DNA of 64,000 nucleotides, taken from contig NZ_JAFBCM010000001.1 of assembly GCF_016907715.1 (NCBI RefSeq), positions 5,270,001 through 5,334,000 on the forward strand, read 5' to 3'. Source of the stretch: Tenggerimyces flavus. Its GTDB lineage: Bacteria; Actinomycetota; Actinomycetes; Propionibacteriales; Actinopolymorphaceae. The translations under genes were made by a program, and so were the position numbers. How positions within the stretch are numbered: the stretch's first letter is position 1; each line of letters starts with the position of its first letter. Positions 25,283-33,268 of this stretch are shown here, piece after piece. Below the pieces are notes generated by a model. The model had not been told where the DNA came from. It did not search any database and saw nothing but the letters and a program-made list of their open reading frames with translations.

Positions 25283-25331
25283 CCTCCCAATATCAGAAGT
25301 ACGGTAGCCTGTTGGTTCTGATATTGGGAGG
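25283..25331. promoter_or_regulatory. Palindromic divergent promoter/operator with both ribosome sites
   Basis: Perfect inverted repeat with 16-base arms, CCTCCCAATATCAGAA (25283-25298) and its complement (25316-25331), around a 17-base centre holding a nearly symmetric TACGGTA. Each arm ends in GGGAGG, which serves as ribosome site for the gene on that side. Beyond the arms, both genes continue with CTGAGCG. The two divergent mRNAs would therefore carry the same 5' end. Confidence 0.75.
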
Positions 25332-25336
25332 CTTCG

Positions 25337-26191
25337 CTGAGCGTCATTTCGGAGTCGCGGGCTCGCCAGCTCCTGTCCGACTACGAGCGGACGCTGGCGG
25401 GTGCCGACCTGTCGCCAGGGACGTGTCGCGCCTATGTGTCGCGGGTCGGCGGCTACCTGCGCTGGCTCGCGGGGCCCGAGATCGGCGGCACCGACCTCGG
25501 AACCGGTGATCCGCTCACCGACCCCGTCACCGCGAGGCGAGCGGTCCGCGAGTACCGCTCATGGATCGAGTCCGAGCGCGCCGCCAAGCCGACGACGGTG
25601 AACGCCACCCTCACCGCCCTCGACCACTTCCACGCCTACCAGGGAATCAGCGAGCTCGAGTCCGCCCGCGTCGACCAGCCGGCCGCGGCACCGCCGGCGT
25701 TGAGCCCGGACGAACTGGACGCGTTCCAGCACGCGGTCGCCCGCCGGCAGGCTGTTCGGGACCGGGCGATCGCGCTCGTGCTCGTGGACACCGGGCTCCT
25801 CGCCTCGGAGCTGGTGGCCCTCGACGTTCCCGACGTTCGCCGGGGCACCGCGAGTCTGATCGTTCGACATGACGACGTCGCCAAGCGCCGCGAGCTGCCG
25901 ATGTCACCGCACTCCGAGATCCCGCTTCGCGGCTGGCTACGCGAGCGGTCGCGATGGACGGGGTCCCCCGCCCTGTTCGTCAACCGGCGCGGCGGGCGGC
26001 TCAGCACCCGCTGGGTCACCGAGTTGGTCGTGGCGATCAGCCAGGCCGCGTCGCTGGATCGAGTCGTCACACCGGCCCTGCTGCGGCGTACGTTCGCGAC
26101 CAACCTGCTCGACCGCGGCACCGACCCCCACGACGTCGCGGCGCTGATGGGTCACAAGCGCGTACAGACGACCAACGCGTACCGGCGTTAG
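25337..26191 (+). CDS. Tyrosine recombinase-like protein with two catalytic residues lost
   Basis: XerD-like protein of 284 residues: N-terminal SAM-like DNA-binding domain (LSPGTCRAYVSRVGGYLRWL, about residues 26-45) and C-terminal catalytic fold. Conserved: lysine in AKRRELPM, second arginine in ALLRRTFATN, histidine in LMGHKR, tyrosine in TTNAYRR. Lost: the first arginine (GLLASEL instead of GLRxSEL, about residue 154) and the first histidine (PALLRR instead of PHxLRH). It ends two residues after the tyrosine, shorter than XerD. The frame has no ATG/GTG/TTG before 25436, which would cut the SAM-like domain; the CTG at 25337 follows GGGAGG and is my choice. Strand cleavage seems unlikely; a DNA-binding role is possible. 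Confidence 0.8.
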   Translation: MSVISESRARQLLSDYERTLAGADLSPGTCRAYVSRVGGYLRWLAGPEIGGTDLGTGDPLTDPVTARRAVREYRSWIESERAAKPTTVNATLTALDHFHAYQGISELESARVDQPAAAPPALSPDELDAFQHAVARRQAVRDRAIALVLVDTGLLASELVALDVPDVRRGTASLIVRHDDVAKRRELPMSPHSEIPLRGWLRERSRWTGSPALFVNRRGGRLSTRWVTELVVAISQAASLDRVVTPALLRRTFATNLLDRGTDPHDVAALMGHKRVQTTNAYRR

Positions 26192-26262
26192 ACCTGGTCG
26201 AGGAACCGGTCCAGGACCTTCGTCCCGAACTCCAGCGCGTCCGTCGGGACCCGCTCGTCCAC
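26189..26262. repeat. 74-bp direct repeat, left copy (M20 gene 3' end fragment)
   Basis: Bases 26189-26262 match 28139-28212 at 72 of 74 positions (differences at 26242 and 26251). The right copy is the last part of the M20 peptidase gene. The left copy still encodes, on the minus strand, ERVPTDALEFGTKVLDRFL and the final DQV. Its first three bases form the TAG stop of the recombinase-like gene. The pair brackets the XRE-PIN module and looks like a duplicated attachment or target site. Confidence 0.85.
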
Positions 26263-26376
26263 CTCCTCGCCTAGCTCAACGGACGTGTCGCATCTCGCGG
26301 CTCGGCTGCAGCCGAATGGCCCTTCGCAAGCGACAGCAGCTCGCATGAAGGCTTGTGCGGAATCTGATGTGGACAT

Positions 26377-26414
26377 GTGTGCACACCGGCTCTGCGTGTG
26401 CGAAAATCGCACAC
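26377..26414 (+). promoter_or_regulatory. Operator-like palindromes upstream of the XRE-ImmA gene
   Basis: A perfect inverted repeat GTGTGCGAAAATCGCACAC (26396-26414; 8-base arms, 3-base loop) ends on the base before the ATG. A second palindrome sharing the GTGTGC half-site, GTGTGCACAC, lies at 26377-26386. Such paired sites over the start fit autoregulation by the XRE-type helix-turn-helix protein. No ribosome site fits between palindrome and ATG, so the transcript may be leaderless. Confidence 0.65.
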
Positions 26415-27533
26415 ATGGCTGACGTGGACATTCAAACCCTGGGTGAACGGCTCCGAGTAGCACGTGAGCGGGCGGGCCTGAAGCAAGGCGAGCTTGCGAC
26501 GCTCGTGAACCTCGATCGAACTGCCGTCAACAGGATCGAGACCGGCATCCGCAAAGTCACCGCCCTGGAACTATCCGACATCGCGACGGCCCTGGGCGTG
26601 CGGATGTCCTCATTCTTCGAAGACCCAACTCCGGCACTAGTCTCGCACCGCTCCAGTCAAGGTCTTGATACCGCCGACTCCAAGATTGACCGACTGCTGG
26701 CGGGCATAGCTGCCGACGTGGAGTTCGTGAATGAGCTAGCTCCGGACGAACTTGCACTCCCAGGTGAAGCGACACAGCAGCCCCGTCCCACCAGTTCGTC
26801 CGAAGCCGAGGACCTTGCGGCAACTGCGAGGACCATGCTCGGAGTTGACAGTGCAGAGCCCCTGTGCGACCTGGTTGACCGGGTTGCCTCGGTTGGGCTC
26901 CTTGCGTTCTCTACCGATCTGGGCGTGGACACTGCCGACGCTGGAACGATCCTGCTGCGTCAAGGCGGGGTCTGCCTGATGAACAGTCACAACAAGGTTG
27001 GACGTCGACGCCTGGCGTTGGCCCACGAACTGGGCCACTACTTGGTGGCCGACGAATATACGGTCGATTGGCGTGTCGCCGACCAACGTGGTGGTGACCT
27101 CGAGTCGCTTCTGGACCGATTCGCACGGTCGGTCCTGCTACCTGATGCTGGGGTCCGTGCGTCGTGGGCTCAGCACGAACCGCGGACGCTTCGTGAGATG
27201 GCGGTGCTGCTGGCAAGCAGGTTCCGAGTCGACATGGCGACACTCGCCCGAAGGCTGAATGAGCTGGGTCTGATCGACCGCGACGACGTAGCTCTCGTCC
27301 GCGGCACAACGACGACGCGTGCCGACATCGTGGAGTTTGGTCTCTACGTCCCGTCTGACCTCGAAGGCACCAGCCTTCCCGTGCCGTACCAGAAGGCGGT
27401 CTTGCGAGCTTTCAGGGACGAACGGATCAGCCGGGAACGCGCCCTGGAGCTACTCCACAACACGTTCGCAGAAGCTGATCTACCGGCGCTCCGGCCCCGC
27501 CGTGAAGACGAGATCTGGACGTTCGTGTCGTGA
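26415..27533 (+). CDS. XRE regulator fused to ImmA/IrrE metallopeptidase (antitoxin-type)
   Basis: A 372-residue protein with an N-terminal XRE helix-turn-helix (about residues 8-65: LGERLRVARERAGLKQGELA, then VNRIETGIRKV) and a C-terminal ImmA/IrrE zinc peptidase domain with LAHELGHYLVADEY (about residues 200-213). Such proteins repress a partner operon and are cleaved or act as proteases on stress or phage signals. The ATG at 26415 begins directly after an operator-like palindrome; an in-frame ATG 20 codons upstream would translate through the operator. Its stop overlaps the GTG of the PIN-like gene. Codon use is visibly poorer in G/C at third positions than in neighbouring genes, suggesting transfer. 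Confidence 0.88.
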   Translation: MADVDIQTLGERLRVARERAGLKQGELATLVNLDRTAVNRIETGIRKVTALELSDIATALGVRMSSFFEDPTPALVSHRSSQGLDTADSKIDRLLAGIAADVEFVNELAPDELALPGEATQQPRPTSSSEAEDLAATARTMLGVDSAEPLCDLVDRVASVGLLAFSTDLGVDTADAGTILLRQGGVCLMNSHNKVGRRRLALAHELGHYLVADEYTVDWRVADQRGGDLESLLDRFARSVLLPDAGVRASWAQHEPRTLREMAVLLASRFRVDMATLARRLNELGLIDRDDVALVRGTTTTRADIVEFGLYVPSDLEGTSLPVPYQKAVLRAFRDERISRERALELLHNTFAEADLPALRPRREDEIWTFVS

Positions 27534-28078
27534 GCATGCCGCCATCCGCACTAGTCTTCGACACCGGTCCGTTGCGTCATTTTGCGGTGCAGGGATGGCT
27601 TGGTGTGTTGAAGTTTGTCGCGGGGGATCGCGCCGTCGTCATCCCAGCGAGCGTGGAGTACGAACTCAACAGGCAAGCCCACGACGTTCCCGCTGTGCTC
27701 CAAGTTCTCGGTGCGGACTGGATCGAGGTCGATCGGAGCGACGACCTCCCGTTTCTGATGGCGTTCGCAAAGTATGAGCGGCGTCTCGCCGTCGGGGAAC
27801 AGAATCGCGGTGAGTGTGGTGTTCTTGCCCTCGGCAGGACTAGAGGATTCGAAGCTGTCCTTGACGACGCCGTGCCGCGGGCCGTTGCGAAGGAGGACGG
27901 CATCCAAGTAACGGCGACGCTGCCATTACTCTGCCACGCGATTCGCGAAGGCCAGTTGGCCGTCGCAACGGTAGAGGCGCTCGCCGACGACCTGCTGTCC
28001 GGGGACTACTACCTACCCTTCGCAAAGGGTGGGTTCAGGCAGTGGGCCTACGAGCAAGGACTCATCGAATACGGCTGA
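27530..28078 (+). CDS. PIN-like nuclease domain protein (toxin-type)
   Basis: A 182-residue protein with the layout of PIN/DUF3368-like endoribonucleases: first acidic residue in LVFDTGPLRHFA (aspartate near residue 11), a second in VEYELNRQ, a third in GECGVLALGRTRG and a fourth in LDDAVPRAVAK. The four-acid pattern suggests an active metal-dependent RNase toxin. GTG at 27530 overlaps the preceding stop; an ATG two codons later is the alternative. Pairing with an XRE-ImmA/IrrE gene is a recognised predicted toxin-antitoxin arrangement. The gene ends 60 bases before the right copy of the 74-bp repeat, inside the inserted module. Confidence 0.75.
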   Translation: MSMPPSALVFDTGPLRHFAVQGWLGVLKFVAGDRAVVIPASVEYELNRQAHDVPAVLQVLGADWIEVDRSDDLPFLMAFAKYERRLAVGEQNRGECGVLALGRTRGFEAVLDDAVPRAVAKEDGIQVTATLPLLCHAIREGQLAVATVEALADDLLSGDYYLPFAKGGFRQWAYEQGLIEYG

Positions 28079-28137
28079 GCACTGTCGTTGGGTCCATGCC
28101 ATTGTGTCGTCACATCGCTCGAGCGGGTGGTCGGCGG

Positions 28138-29460
28138 CTAGACCTGGTCGAGGAACCGGTCCAGGACCTTCGTCCCGAACTCCAGCGCGTCGGTCGGGAC
28201 TCGCTCGTCCACGCCGTGGAACATGCCGACGAAGTCCAGGTCGGCGGGCAGCTTCAGGGGCGCGAAGCCGTACGAACGGATGCCCAACCGGCTCCAGGCC
28301 TTGCCGTCCGTGCCGCCCGACATCAGGTACGGGATGGGGCGGGCGGCGGGGTCCTCGGCGATCAGCGAAGCCTTCATCGCCTCGACCAGCCCTCCGGCGA
28401 ACTCGGCCTCCGGCGCGACGTCGAGGTTGACCATCTCGCGCACGACCTTGTCGCCGATCAGCGAGTCGATCGTGGTCAGGAACTCCTCCTGCGCGCCCGG
28501 GACGAAGCGGCCGTCGACGTACGCGATGGCCTCGCCGGGGATGACGTTCAGCTTGTAGCCGGCCTCGAGCATCGTCGGGTTCGCGGTGTTGCGCAGCGAC
28601 GCGCCGATCATCCGCGCGGCCGTGCCGAGCTTCGCCACCGTCGCCTCGAGGTCCGCCGACTTGGGGTCGAGGTCGACGCCGAAGACGTCGGACAGCTCGG
28701 CCAGGAAGGCCGCCACCGTCGGCGTGATCCGCAGCGGCCACTTGTGCTGGCCGATGCGCGTGACGGCCTCGGCGAGCGCGATCACCGCGTTGTCGTCGTT
28801 CGTCATCGACCCGTGTCCCGCGGTCCCGCGAGCGCGCAGCCGCATCCAGGCCATGCCCTTCTCGGCGGCCTGGATCAGGTAGAGCCGCAGGTCGTCGCGG
28901 ATCGTCAACGAGAACCCGCCGACCTCCCCGATCGCCTCTTTGCAGTCCGCGAGCAGCTCCGGGTGCTTGTCGACCAGCCAGTGCGCGCCGTCGTACCCGC
29001 CGGCCTCCTCGTCCGCCGTGTAGACCAGAACGAGCGGCCGCCGCGGCCGCGCGCCGGCGCGTTCGCGGGAACGGACGACCGACAGCACCATCGCGTCGAA
29101 GTCCTTCATGTCGACCGCGCCGCGGCCCCAGACGCAGCCGTCCTGGATCTCGCCGGAGAACGGGTCCACGGTCCAGTCCGCCGCCTGGGCGGGTACGACG
29201 TCGAGGTGACCGTGCACGAGCAGCGGCTCCGCGGCAGGGTCGGTCCCCTCCCAGCGGGCGACGACGGTCGTACGCCCGGGCGAGGACTCGTAGAGCGTGG
29301 GCTCGATCCCGACCTCGGACAGCTTCTCGGCGACGTACTCCGCGGCCTTCCGCTCCCCCGGCCCCGATCCGTCCCCGTAGTTCGAGGTGTCGATCCGAAT
29401 CAGGTCTCGGCACAGCTCGACGACCTCAGCCTCTGGCCGGTACTCCACCCGCTCAGTCAT
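28138..29460 (-). CDS. M20 family metallopeptidase (ArgE/DapE-like)
   Basis: A 440-residue di-zinc aminoacylase, carboxypeptidase or deacetylase. Metal-site motifs are HGHLDVVP (residues 83-90), GRGAVDMKD (about 112-120), and TADEEAGG (about 150-157) with the catalytic glutamate; a C-terminal histidine in MFHGVDERVP completes the site. The insert domain starts at KGMAWMRLRARGTAGHGSM. It begins with a normal ATG. The last 75 bases, stop included, form the right copy of the 74-bp repeat, yet the gene itself is intact, as expected if an element entered at its 3' end and restored it. Substrate not deducible. Confidence 0.92.
   Translation of the reverse strand: MTERVEYRPEAEVVELCRDLIRIDTSNYGDGSGPGERKAAEYVAEKLSEVGIEPTLYESSPGRTTVVARWEGTDPAAEPLLVHGHLDVVPAQAADWTVDPFSGEIQDGCVWGRGAVDMKDFDAMVLSVVRSRERAGARPRRPLVLVYTADEEAGGYDGAHWLVDKHPELLADCKEAIGEVGGFSLTIRDDLRLYLIQAAEKGMAWMRLRARGTAGHGSMTNDDNAVIALAEAVTRIGQHKWPLRITPTVAAFLAELSDVFGVDLDPKSADLEATVAKLGTAARMIGASLRNTANPTMLEAGYKLNVIPGEAIAYVDGRFVPGAQEEFLTTIDSLIGDKVVREMVNLDVAPEAEFAGGLVEAMKASLIAEDPAARPIPYLMSGGTDGKAWSRLGIRSYGFAPLKLPADLDFVGMFHGVDERVPTDALEFGTKVLDRFLDQV
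28139..28212. repeat. 74-bp direct repeat, right copy
   Basis: Partner of the copy at 26189-26262 (72 of 74 identical). It is the 3' end of the M20 peptidase gene, starting one base inside its stop codon. The 1.95 kb from one copy to the other carries only the XRE-ImmA and PIN-like genes. Confidence 0.85.
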
Positions 29461-29573
29461 GCCGCCATCCTCTCCCGGCGCGCCCGAACCGTAAACGCCG
29501 AGCCACCTGGCGGGCCTATCAGCTACCGTTTGCTACAGTGAGCGCCGCGCCGCGAGAGCAAATGCGTGCGCTG

Positions 29574-29658
29574 GTCCGGGTGGCGGAATAGGTAGACGCG
29601 CTAGCTTGAGGTGCTAGTGCCCGTGTAGGGCATGGGGGTTCGAGTCCCCCCTCGGACA
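29574..29658 (+). tRNA. tRNA-Leu (anticodon GAG)
   Basis: Class II tRNA of about 85 bases. Acceptor strands GTCCGGG (29574-29580) and CTCGGAC (29651-29657) pair with one G-T. The anticodon arm reads CTAGC-TTGAGGT-GCTAG, giving anticodon GAG for CTC/CTT codons. A long variable arm (GTGCCCGTGTAGGGCAT) and the T arm GGGGGTTCGAGTCCCCC follow. CCA is not encoded. Confidence 0.96.
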
Positions 29659-29670
29659 CACGAATTCAGG

Positions 29671-29710
29671 AGCGGGCAGTCGAGTACGTCGACCGCCCGC
29701 TTTCTTCGTT
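29671..29710 (+). terminator. Rho-independent-type terminator of tRNA-Leu
   Basis: Stem AGCGGGC (29671-29677) pairs with GCCCGCT (29695-29701), and inside it GTCGA pairs with TCGAC around a 5-base loop. A T-rich run (TTTCTTCGTT) follows. It lies 12 bases past the tRNA and would also serve the convergent phosphotransferase gene. Confidence 0.75.
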
Positions 29711-30669
29711 CACAGGGCCGCTGCGACGACCGTTTCGTCGTAGCGGGGCGCGATCCAGGTGATGGCTCGTAGGTTGCGCTGGTAGCCGTTCGGATTGGGC
29801 ACCCAGCCGTGCAGGGACCAGCCGGCCCCGCCGACGAGGGACGTGAGGAGCAGTGGGACGACGGCCGCGAGCTCGCGTTCGGTCAACGGATGGATCTCGT
29901 GGTAGCCGGCGACATAGTGCCGCAGGACGGCGGTCATGGCCTGGGGATCGCCGTCGATGATCTGGCCCCGGAGGCGGCTGGCGAGGTAGCAGCTGAGGTC
30001 GCCGACTCCTGGGCCGTGCGGCAGGTGGTCGAGGTCGATGTAGCCGGTGACCTCGCCGTCGTGGACGAGGACGTTGCCGACGTTGCAGTCGCCGTGGGTG
30101 AGCTGGGTGGGCAGGTCGGTGAGCGCGGCCCAGAGGCGTTCCCGCAAGGGATCGACCAGGTCGCGCAGCTCCGCCGGCAGCTTGGCGTAGTCGTCGCCGA
30201 GGATGTCCGGCGCGGGATCGTCGGTGAACGACGTCACCCGCCACGGGCACGCGGCCAGCATGCTGTCGAGCCGGCCGATGCCGCGGCCGATCGTGTGCGC
30301 CTCCTCCGGCGACTCCTTGAGCTCAGGATCGTTGGGGAGCAGGGGAATGAGCACGTACGCGTCAGGGCCGGTCGGCTGCTTCTCTACCGGGTCGGTCCCG
30401 AGATTGTCGGCGTTGTACGCGATCAGCCCATCGTCGGTGACGACCGGCACCGCCACGGGCAGTCCGCCGGCCTGCAGGTAACACAGCACCCGGTACTCCT
30501 CGACAGGGCCGACTCCGGGTGGCCATTCCGGCAGGTGCTTGAGCACCCACTCCCGCCCGTCCTCGCCGGTGACCTTCCAAATCGGGTTGTTGACCTTCTC
30601 CATCGGCTCGACCCGGGCCGCTGGACCGACAACGCTCGTCCAGCCAGCCAGAGCCCCGCGTTCATCCAT
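29710..30669 (-). CDS. Aminoglycoside phosphotransferase/choline kinase-like protein
   Basis: A 319-residue kinase-fold protein of the APH family that phosphorylates a small molecule with ATP. The catalytic loop is THGDCNVGNVLVHDG (H.D....N pattern, about residue 195) and the metal-binding aspartate is in GYIDLDHLPHGP. Upstream, the ATP-binding lysine lies in EWVLKHLPEW. I start it at the ATG giving MDERGALAGW; the open frame continues 16 codons further but without a ribosome site. A TAGCGT seven bases ahead of this ATG could be the -10 of a leaderless transcript. Whether it gives drug resistance cannot be told. Confidence 0.85.
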   Translation of the reverse strand: MDERGALAGWTSVVGPAARVEPMEKVNNPIWKVTGEDGREWVLKHLPEWPPGVGPVEEYRVLCYLQAGGLPVAVPVVTDDGLIAYNADNLGTDPVEKQPTGPDAYVLIPLLPNDPELKESPEEAHTIGRGIGRLDSMLAACPWRVTSFTDDPAPDILGDDYAKLPAELRDLVDPLRERLWAALTDLPTQLTHGDCNVGNVLVHDGEVTGYIDLDHLPHGPGVGDLSCYLASRLRGQIIDGDPQAMTAVLRHYVAGYHEIHPLTERELAAVVPLLLTSLVGGAGWSLHGWVPNPNGYQRNLRAITWIAPRYDETVVAAAL

Positions 30670-31069
30670 GCCCGGCACGCTAGGCGCGCACGGTCCTTGC
30701 CCGCACGACTTCTCCATTGACCGGATCCGGCCATTGGGAGATGCCCAAGGCCGGCGATCACGGCCGCTTGCCTAGCAGCGCGAAACCTCCGATGTCCCGG
30801 CCATCCTCCTCGCGGTAGCCTGCATCTGAAAGCCCCGGTGGACCGCTGACCTCGGTCAGGTCGCCGGGGCTAAGTCTTTCGCTGGCCACCGACAACGCGG
30901 TCGCCTCAGGCGAGGACCAGGTAACTCGCGAGCGGTGAGTCGAGAACCTCGGTTGCCAGAGTCCGGGACCGGACGGACTCAACCCGTCGGGTTCGCGCCG
31001 GTGGACGAGGGGATACAAAGAACAGAGACTGTGACCAGTCGATGAGGCGACCTGGATACGGGGCGGGAC
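30670..31069. other. Divergent intergenic region (400 bases) with a strong hairpin
   Basis: This gap separates the phosphotransferase (minus) from the Hsp70 operon (plus) and should contain both promoters. A nested hairpin at 30831-30871 pairs AGCCCCGG with CCGGGGCT and, inside, CTGACC with GGTCAG; on the plus strand it is followed by AAGTCTTTC. It may be a terminator or structured leader. On the minus strand a frame ending at 30758 reads GYREEDGRDIGGFALLGKRP, which resembles the tail of a methyltransferase-like protein and could be a gene remnant. I can support no intact gene here. Confidence 0.4.
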
Positions 31070-33268
31070 TTGACGGACGCGATCGTCGGTGAGCTGCGCT
31101 CGCTCGCGGGCGCGGAGCTGTACCGGCGTAACGCGTTCCGGCTGAGCGGGTTGCCGGCGAACGTCGACCGGCGCACGACCAGACAGCTACTGCAGCGCCT
31201 CAAGGCGGCCCTCGAGGTCGGTGCCGACGTCGACTTCGGCACCACCGCGTCCAGGGATCCGCACGAGCTCCAGGCCGCCTGCGACCTCATTCTCGGTGAC
31301 CCGCGCCGACGCCTCGTGCACGAGGTGTTCGGGCCCTGGGGCGACGACGTGAGCGCCTGCGAGTGCGAGCGGGACTTCCACCGCCGCCACGACGCCGCGG
31401 TCGATGCGCACGCCACGGCGATCGAGGCCGAGCTGGCGGGCACACAATCCCCAGCCGAACGGGACGCGTACTGGAAGGCGGCCAGCCACCTCTGGGCGAA
31501 CGTGCTCGAGAGCGAGGAGACCTGGGACCACCTCGTCAGCCGGGTCGAGCAGCTGGACGACCGGCAGCTCGACCTGCGCGCGCTCGACGGCATCGAGGAC
31601 GAGCTCCCCCGCGCCCTGCTCAAGCCGCTCACCGACCTCGCCACCGCCAACCCCGCCGAGGCGCCGAGGCTGGCGGCACTCGCCAACGCCTGGCCGGCCG
31701 AGAACGAGCTCACCACCCAGCTGCTCGAGCGCGCCGCGCAGCCGCTGTACGAAGAGCTCGACGCGCACAGGCTCAGGCTCACCGACCAGCTCCAGGCGGA
31801 GGGCCCGCCAGACCCGGTCGCGAACGACATCCAGCGCACCCTCCTCCCCCTGCTCGAGAAGCTCGACGCGCTGCTGCCACCGGCCCGGCACCACCGCACC
31901 GCGACCCTGCACGACCAGCTCGCGATCCTGCTGAACAACTGCGCGGTCAAGCTGCTCGACACCGGCGACGTCACCGACGGCCGGGCCGAGACGTGGCTCA
32001 GCCTCGCGGCCGAACTGGCGATCGACCCGCGCGAGCAGGCGCTGGTCGCCGAGAACCAGCAGGCACTCCGGACGAGCGCCCAGGTGCTGGGCGACTTCGA
32101 GCAGCGGATCTACGACGAGTACACCCGCCGCGGCGAGTTCGCGGCGTTGTTCACGCTCCACGAGGTCCATCGCTCGACCGACGCGCAACCTGTGCGGGAC
32201 GCGGTCGACCGGATGCTCGCGGAGATCAAGGCCGGCACGTTCACGCGCCGGCACCAGGAACGCCGGGGTACGTACAAGCCCGCGGCCACGCGACCGACTC
32301 CGACCCGGCCCCCGCGCGCGCGTCGTCCGAAGCGCCCGAAACGCCCGAAGCGCCGCGGCCGGACCGGCCGGGTCGTGTTCTGGCTGGCGGTCGCCGCCGC
32401 GGTCGTGTTCGCGCTCTACCAATGGGGCACGCTCGGGTCGCTGATCGGACAGCTCGGGCAGGAAGGGCCGGGGCCCAACGCGGTGAACGCGTGGGCGGCC
32501 AAGATCGCCGACAACGCCAAGGTCGGCACCTGCCTGGACGAGCAGAACGGCGACTGGCGGGCGAATCCCGGCGCACTCCGCTCCATCGACTGTGGCCAGC
32601 CGCACTGGGCCGAGATCCTCGGGTACGTGCGGCTCGGCCCGGTCCCCGGCCCCTACCCCGGCGACGACCAGGCGACCGCACTCGCGACGTTCTCCTGCGG
32701 CGAGCAGCTGGCGCGGCAACGGCTGCCCAGGCTGTACCAGGCCGAGGAGGTCCACTCCCGCGCCAAGGACTGGAACACCGGCAAGGTCGAGGGCTACGAG
32801 TACGAGAACTACGCGGTCTGCATCCTCCGAGGCACCGACGACCAACCGATCTCGGCCGGGCGCAAGCTCAAGACCGCCGTGCCGGACGTCCCGATGCCAG
32901 TGCAGATGGAGCTGTACGGCGGCGCGATCGCCGCCAACGCGCCGGTCGGCACCTGCATCCAGAGCCAGGGCAAGATCGCCCAGGGCGGCGTGATCGGCAA
33001 GGTCCCGGTCGTACGCTGCGAGGCCAAGCACTGGGCTCAGGTGGTCGGCTATCCGGCCATCGGCAAGCAAGGCGAGAAGTGGCCTGGCGACAAGGCGGTG
33101 TTCGACCGGGCCAAGCAGGCGTGCGCGAAGCTGATCTCGCGCCGAGAAGGGTTCACAACCTCGGTCGGCTTCCCGGACAAGACCTGGTGGGACAACCCGA
33201 AGCTGACGATCTATACGTTCTGCGCGGCGCATCGCGTCGACGGCAAGCCGTGGGAGGGACGGTTGTGA
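31070..33268 (+). CDS. J-like / single-span membrane protein with two septum-formation domains
   Basis: A 732-residue protein in three parts. Residues about 8-93 (LYRRNAFRLSGLPANVDRR, later DPHELQAACDLILGDPRRRL, HEVFGPW) resemble the divergent J-like module found in other bacterial Hsp70-linked proteins; a helical cytosolic region follows to about 400. A very basic linker (PKRPKRPKRRGR) precedes one membrane span (VVFWLAVAAAVVFALYQWG, about 437-455). Outside are two domains like the septum-formation family: VGTCLDE...CGQPHWAEILGY (about 485-590) and VGTCIQS...CEAKHWAQVVGY (about 625-730). First gene of a five-gene run; its stop overlaps the GrpE-like start (TGATG). It probably couples the Hsp70 machine to the cell exterior. 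The J-like call is by pattern, without the classical HPD motif. Confidence 0.7.
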   Translation: MTDAIVGELRSLAGAELYRRNAFRLSGLPANVDRRTTRQLLQRLKAALEVGADVDFGTTASRDPHELQAACDLILGDPRRRLVHEVFGPWGDDVSACECERDFHRRHDAAVDAHATAIEAELAGTQSPAERDAYWKAASHLWANVLESEETWDHLVSRVEQLDDRQLDLRALDGIEDELPRALLKPLTDLATANPAEAPRLAALANAWPAENELTTQLLERAAQPLYEELDAHRLRLTDQLQAEGPPDPVANDIQRTLLPLLEKLDALLPPARHHRTATLHDQLAILLNNCAVKLLDTGDVTDGRAETWLSLAAELAIDPREQALVAENQQALRTSAQVLGDFEQRIYDEYTRRGEFAALFTLHEVHRSTDAQPVRDAVDRMLAEIKAGTFTRRHQERRGTYKPAATRPTPTRPPRARRPKRPKRPKRRGRTGRVVFWLAVAAAVVFALYQWGTLGSLIGQLGQEGPGPNAVNAWAAKIADNAKVGTCLDEQNGDWRANPGALRSIDCGQPHWAEILGYVRLGPVPGPYPGDDQATALATFSCGEQLARQRLPRLYQAEEVHSRAKDWNTGKVEGYEYENYAVCILRGTDDQPISAGRKLKTAVPDVPMPVQMELYGGAIAANAPVGTCIQSQGKIAQGGVIGKVPVVRCEAKHWAQVVGYPAIGKQGEKWPGDKAVFDRAKQACAKLISRREGFTTSVGFPDKTWWDNPKLTIYTFCAAHRVDGKPWEGRL

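Noticed and set aside
24092-29460. The whole MFS-recombinase-XRE-PIN region considered as one integrated element
   Set aside because: Only the XRE-PIN part is inside the direct repeats. I found no third copy of the 74-base repeat to the left of the MFS gene, so the outer genes are not shown to belong to it.
30758-31018. An 86-codon open frame on the minus strand before the Hsp70 operon
   Set aside because: Only its last 40 codons look protein-like. It has no plausible start signal, so I describe it as a possible remnant and not as a gene.
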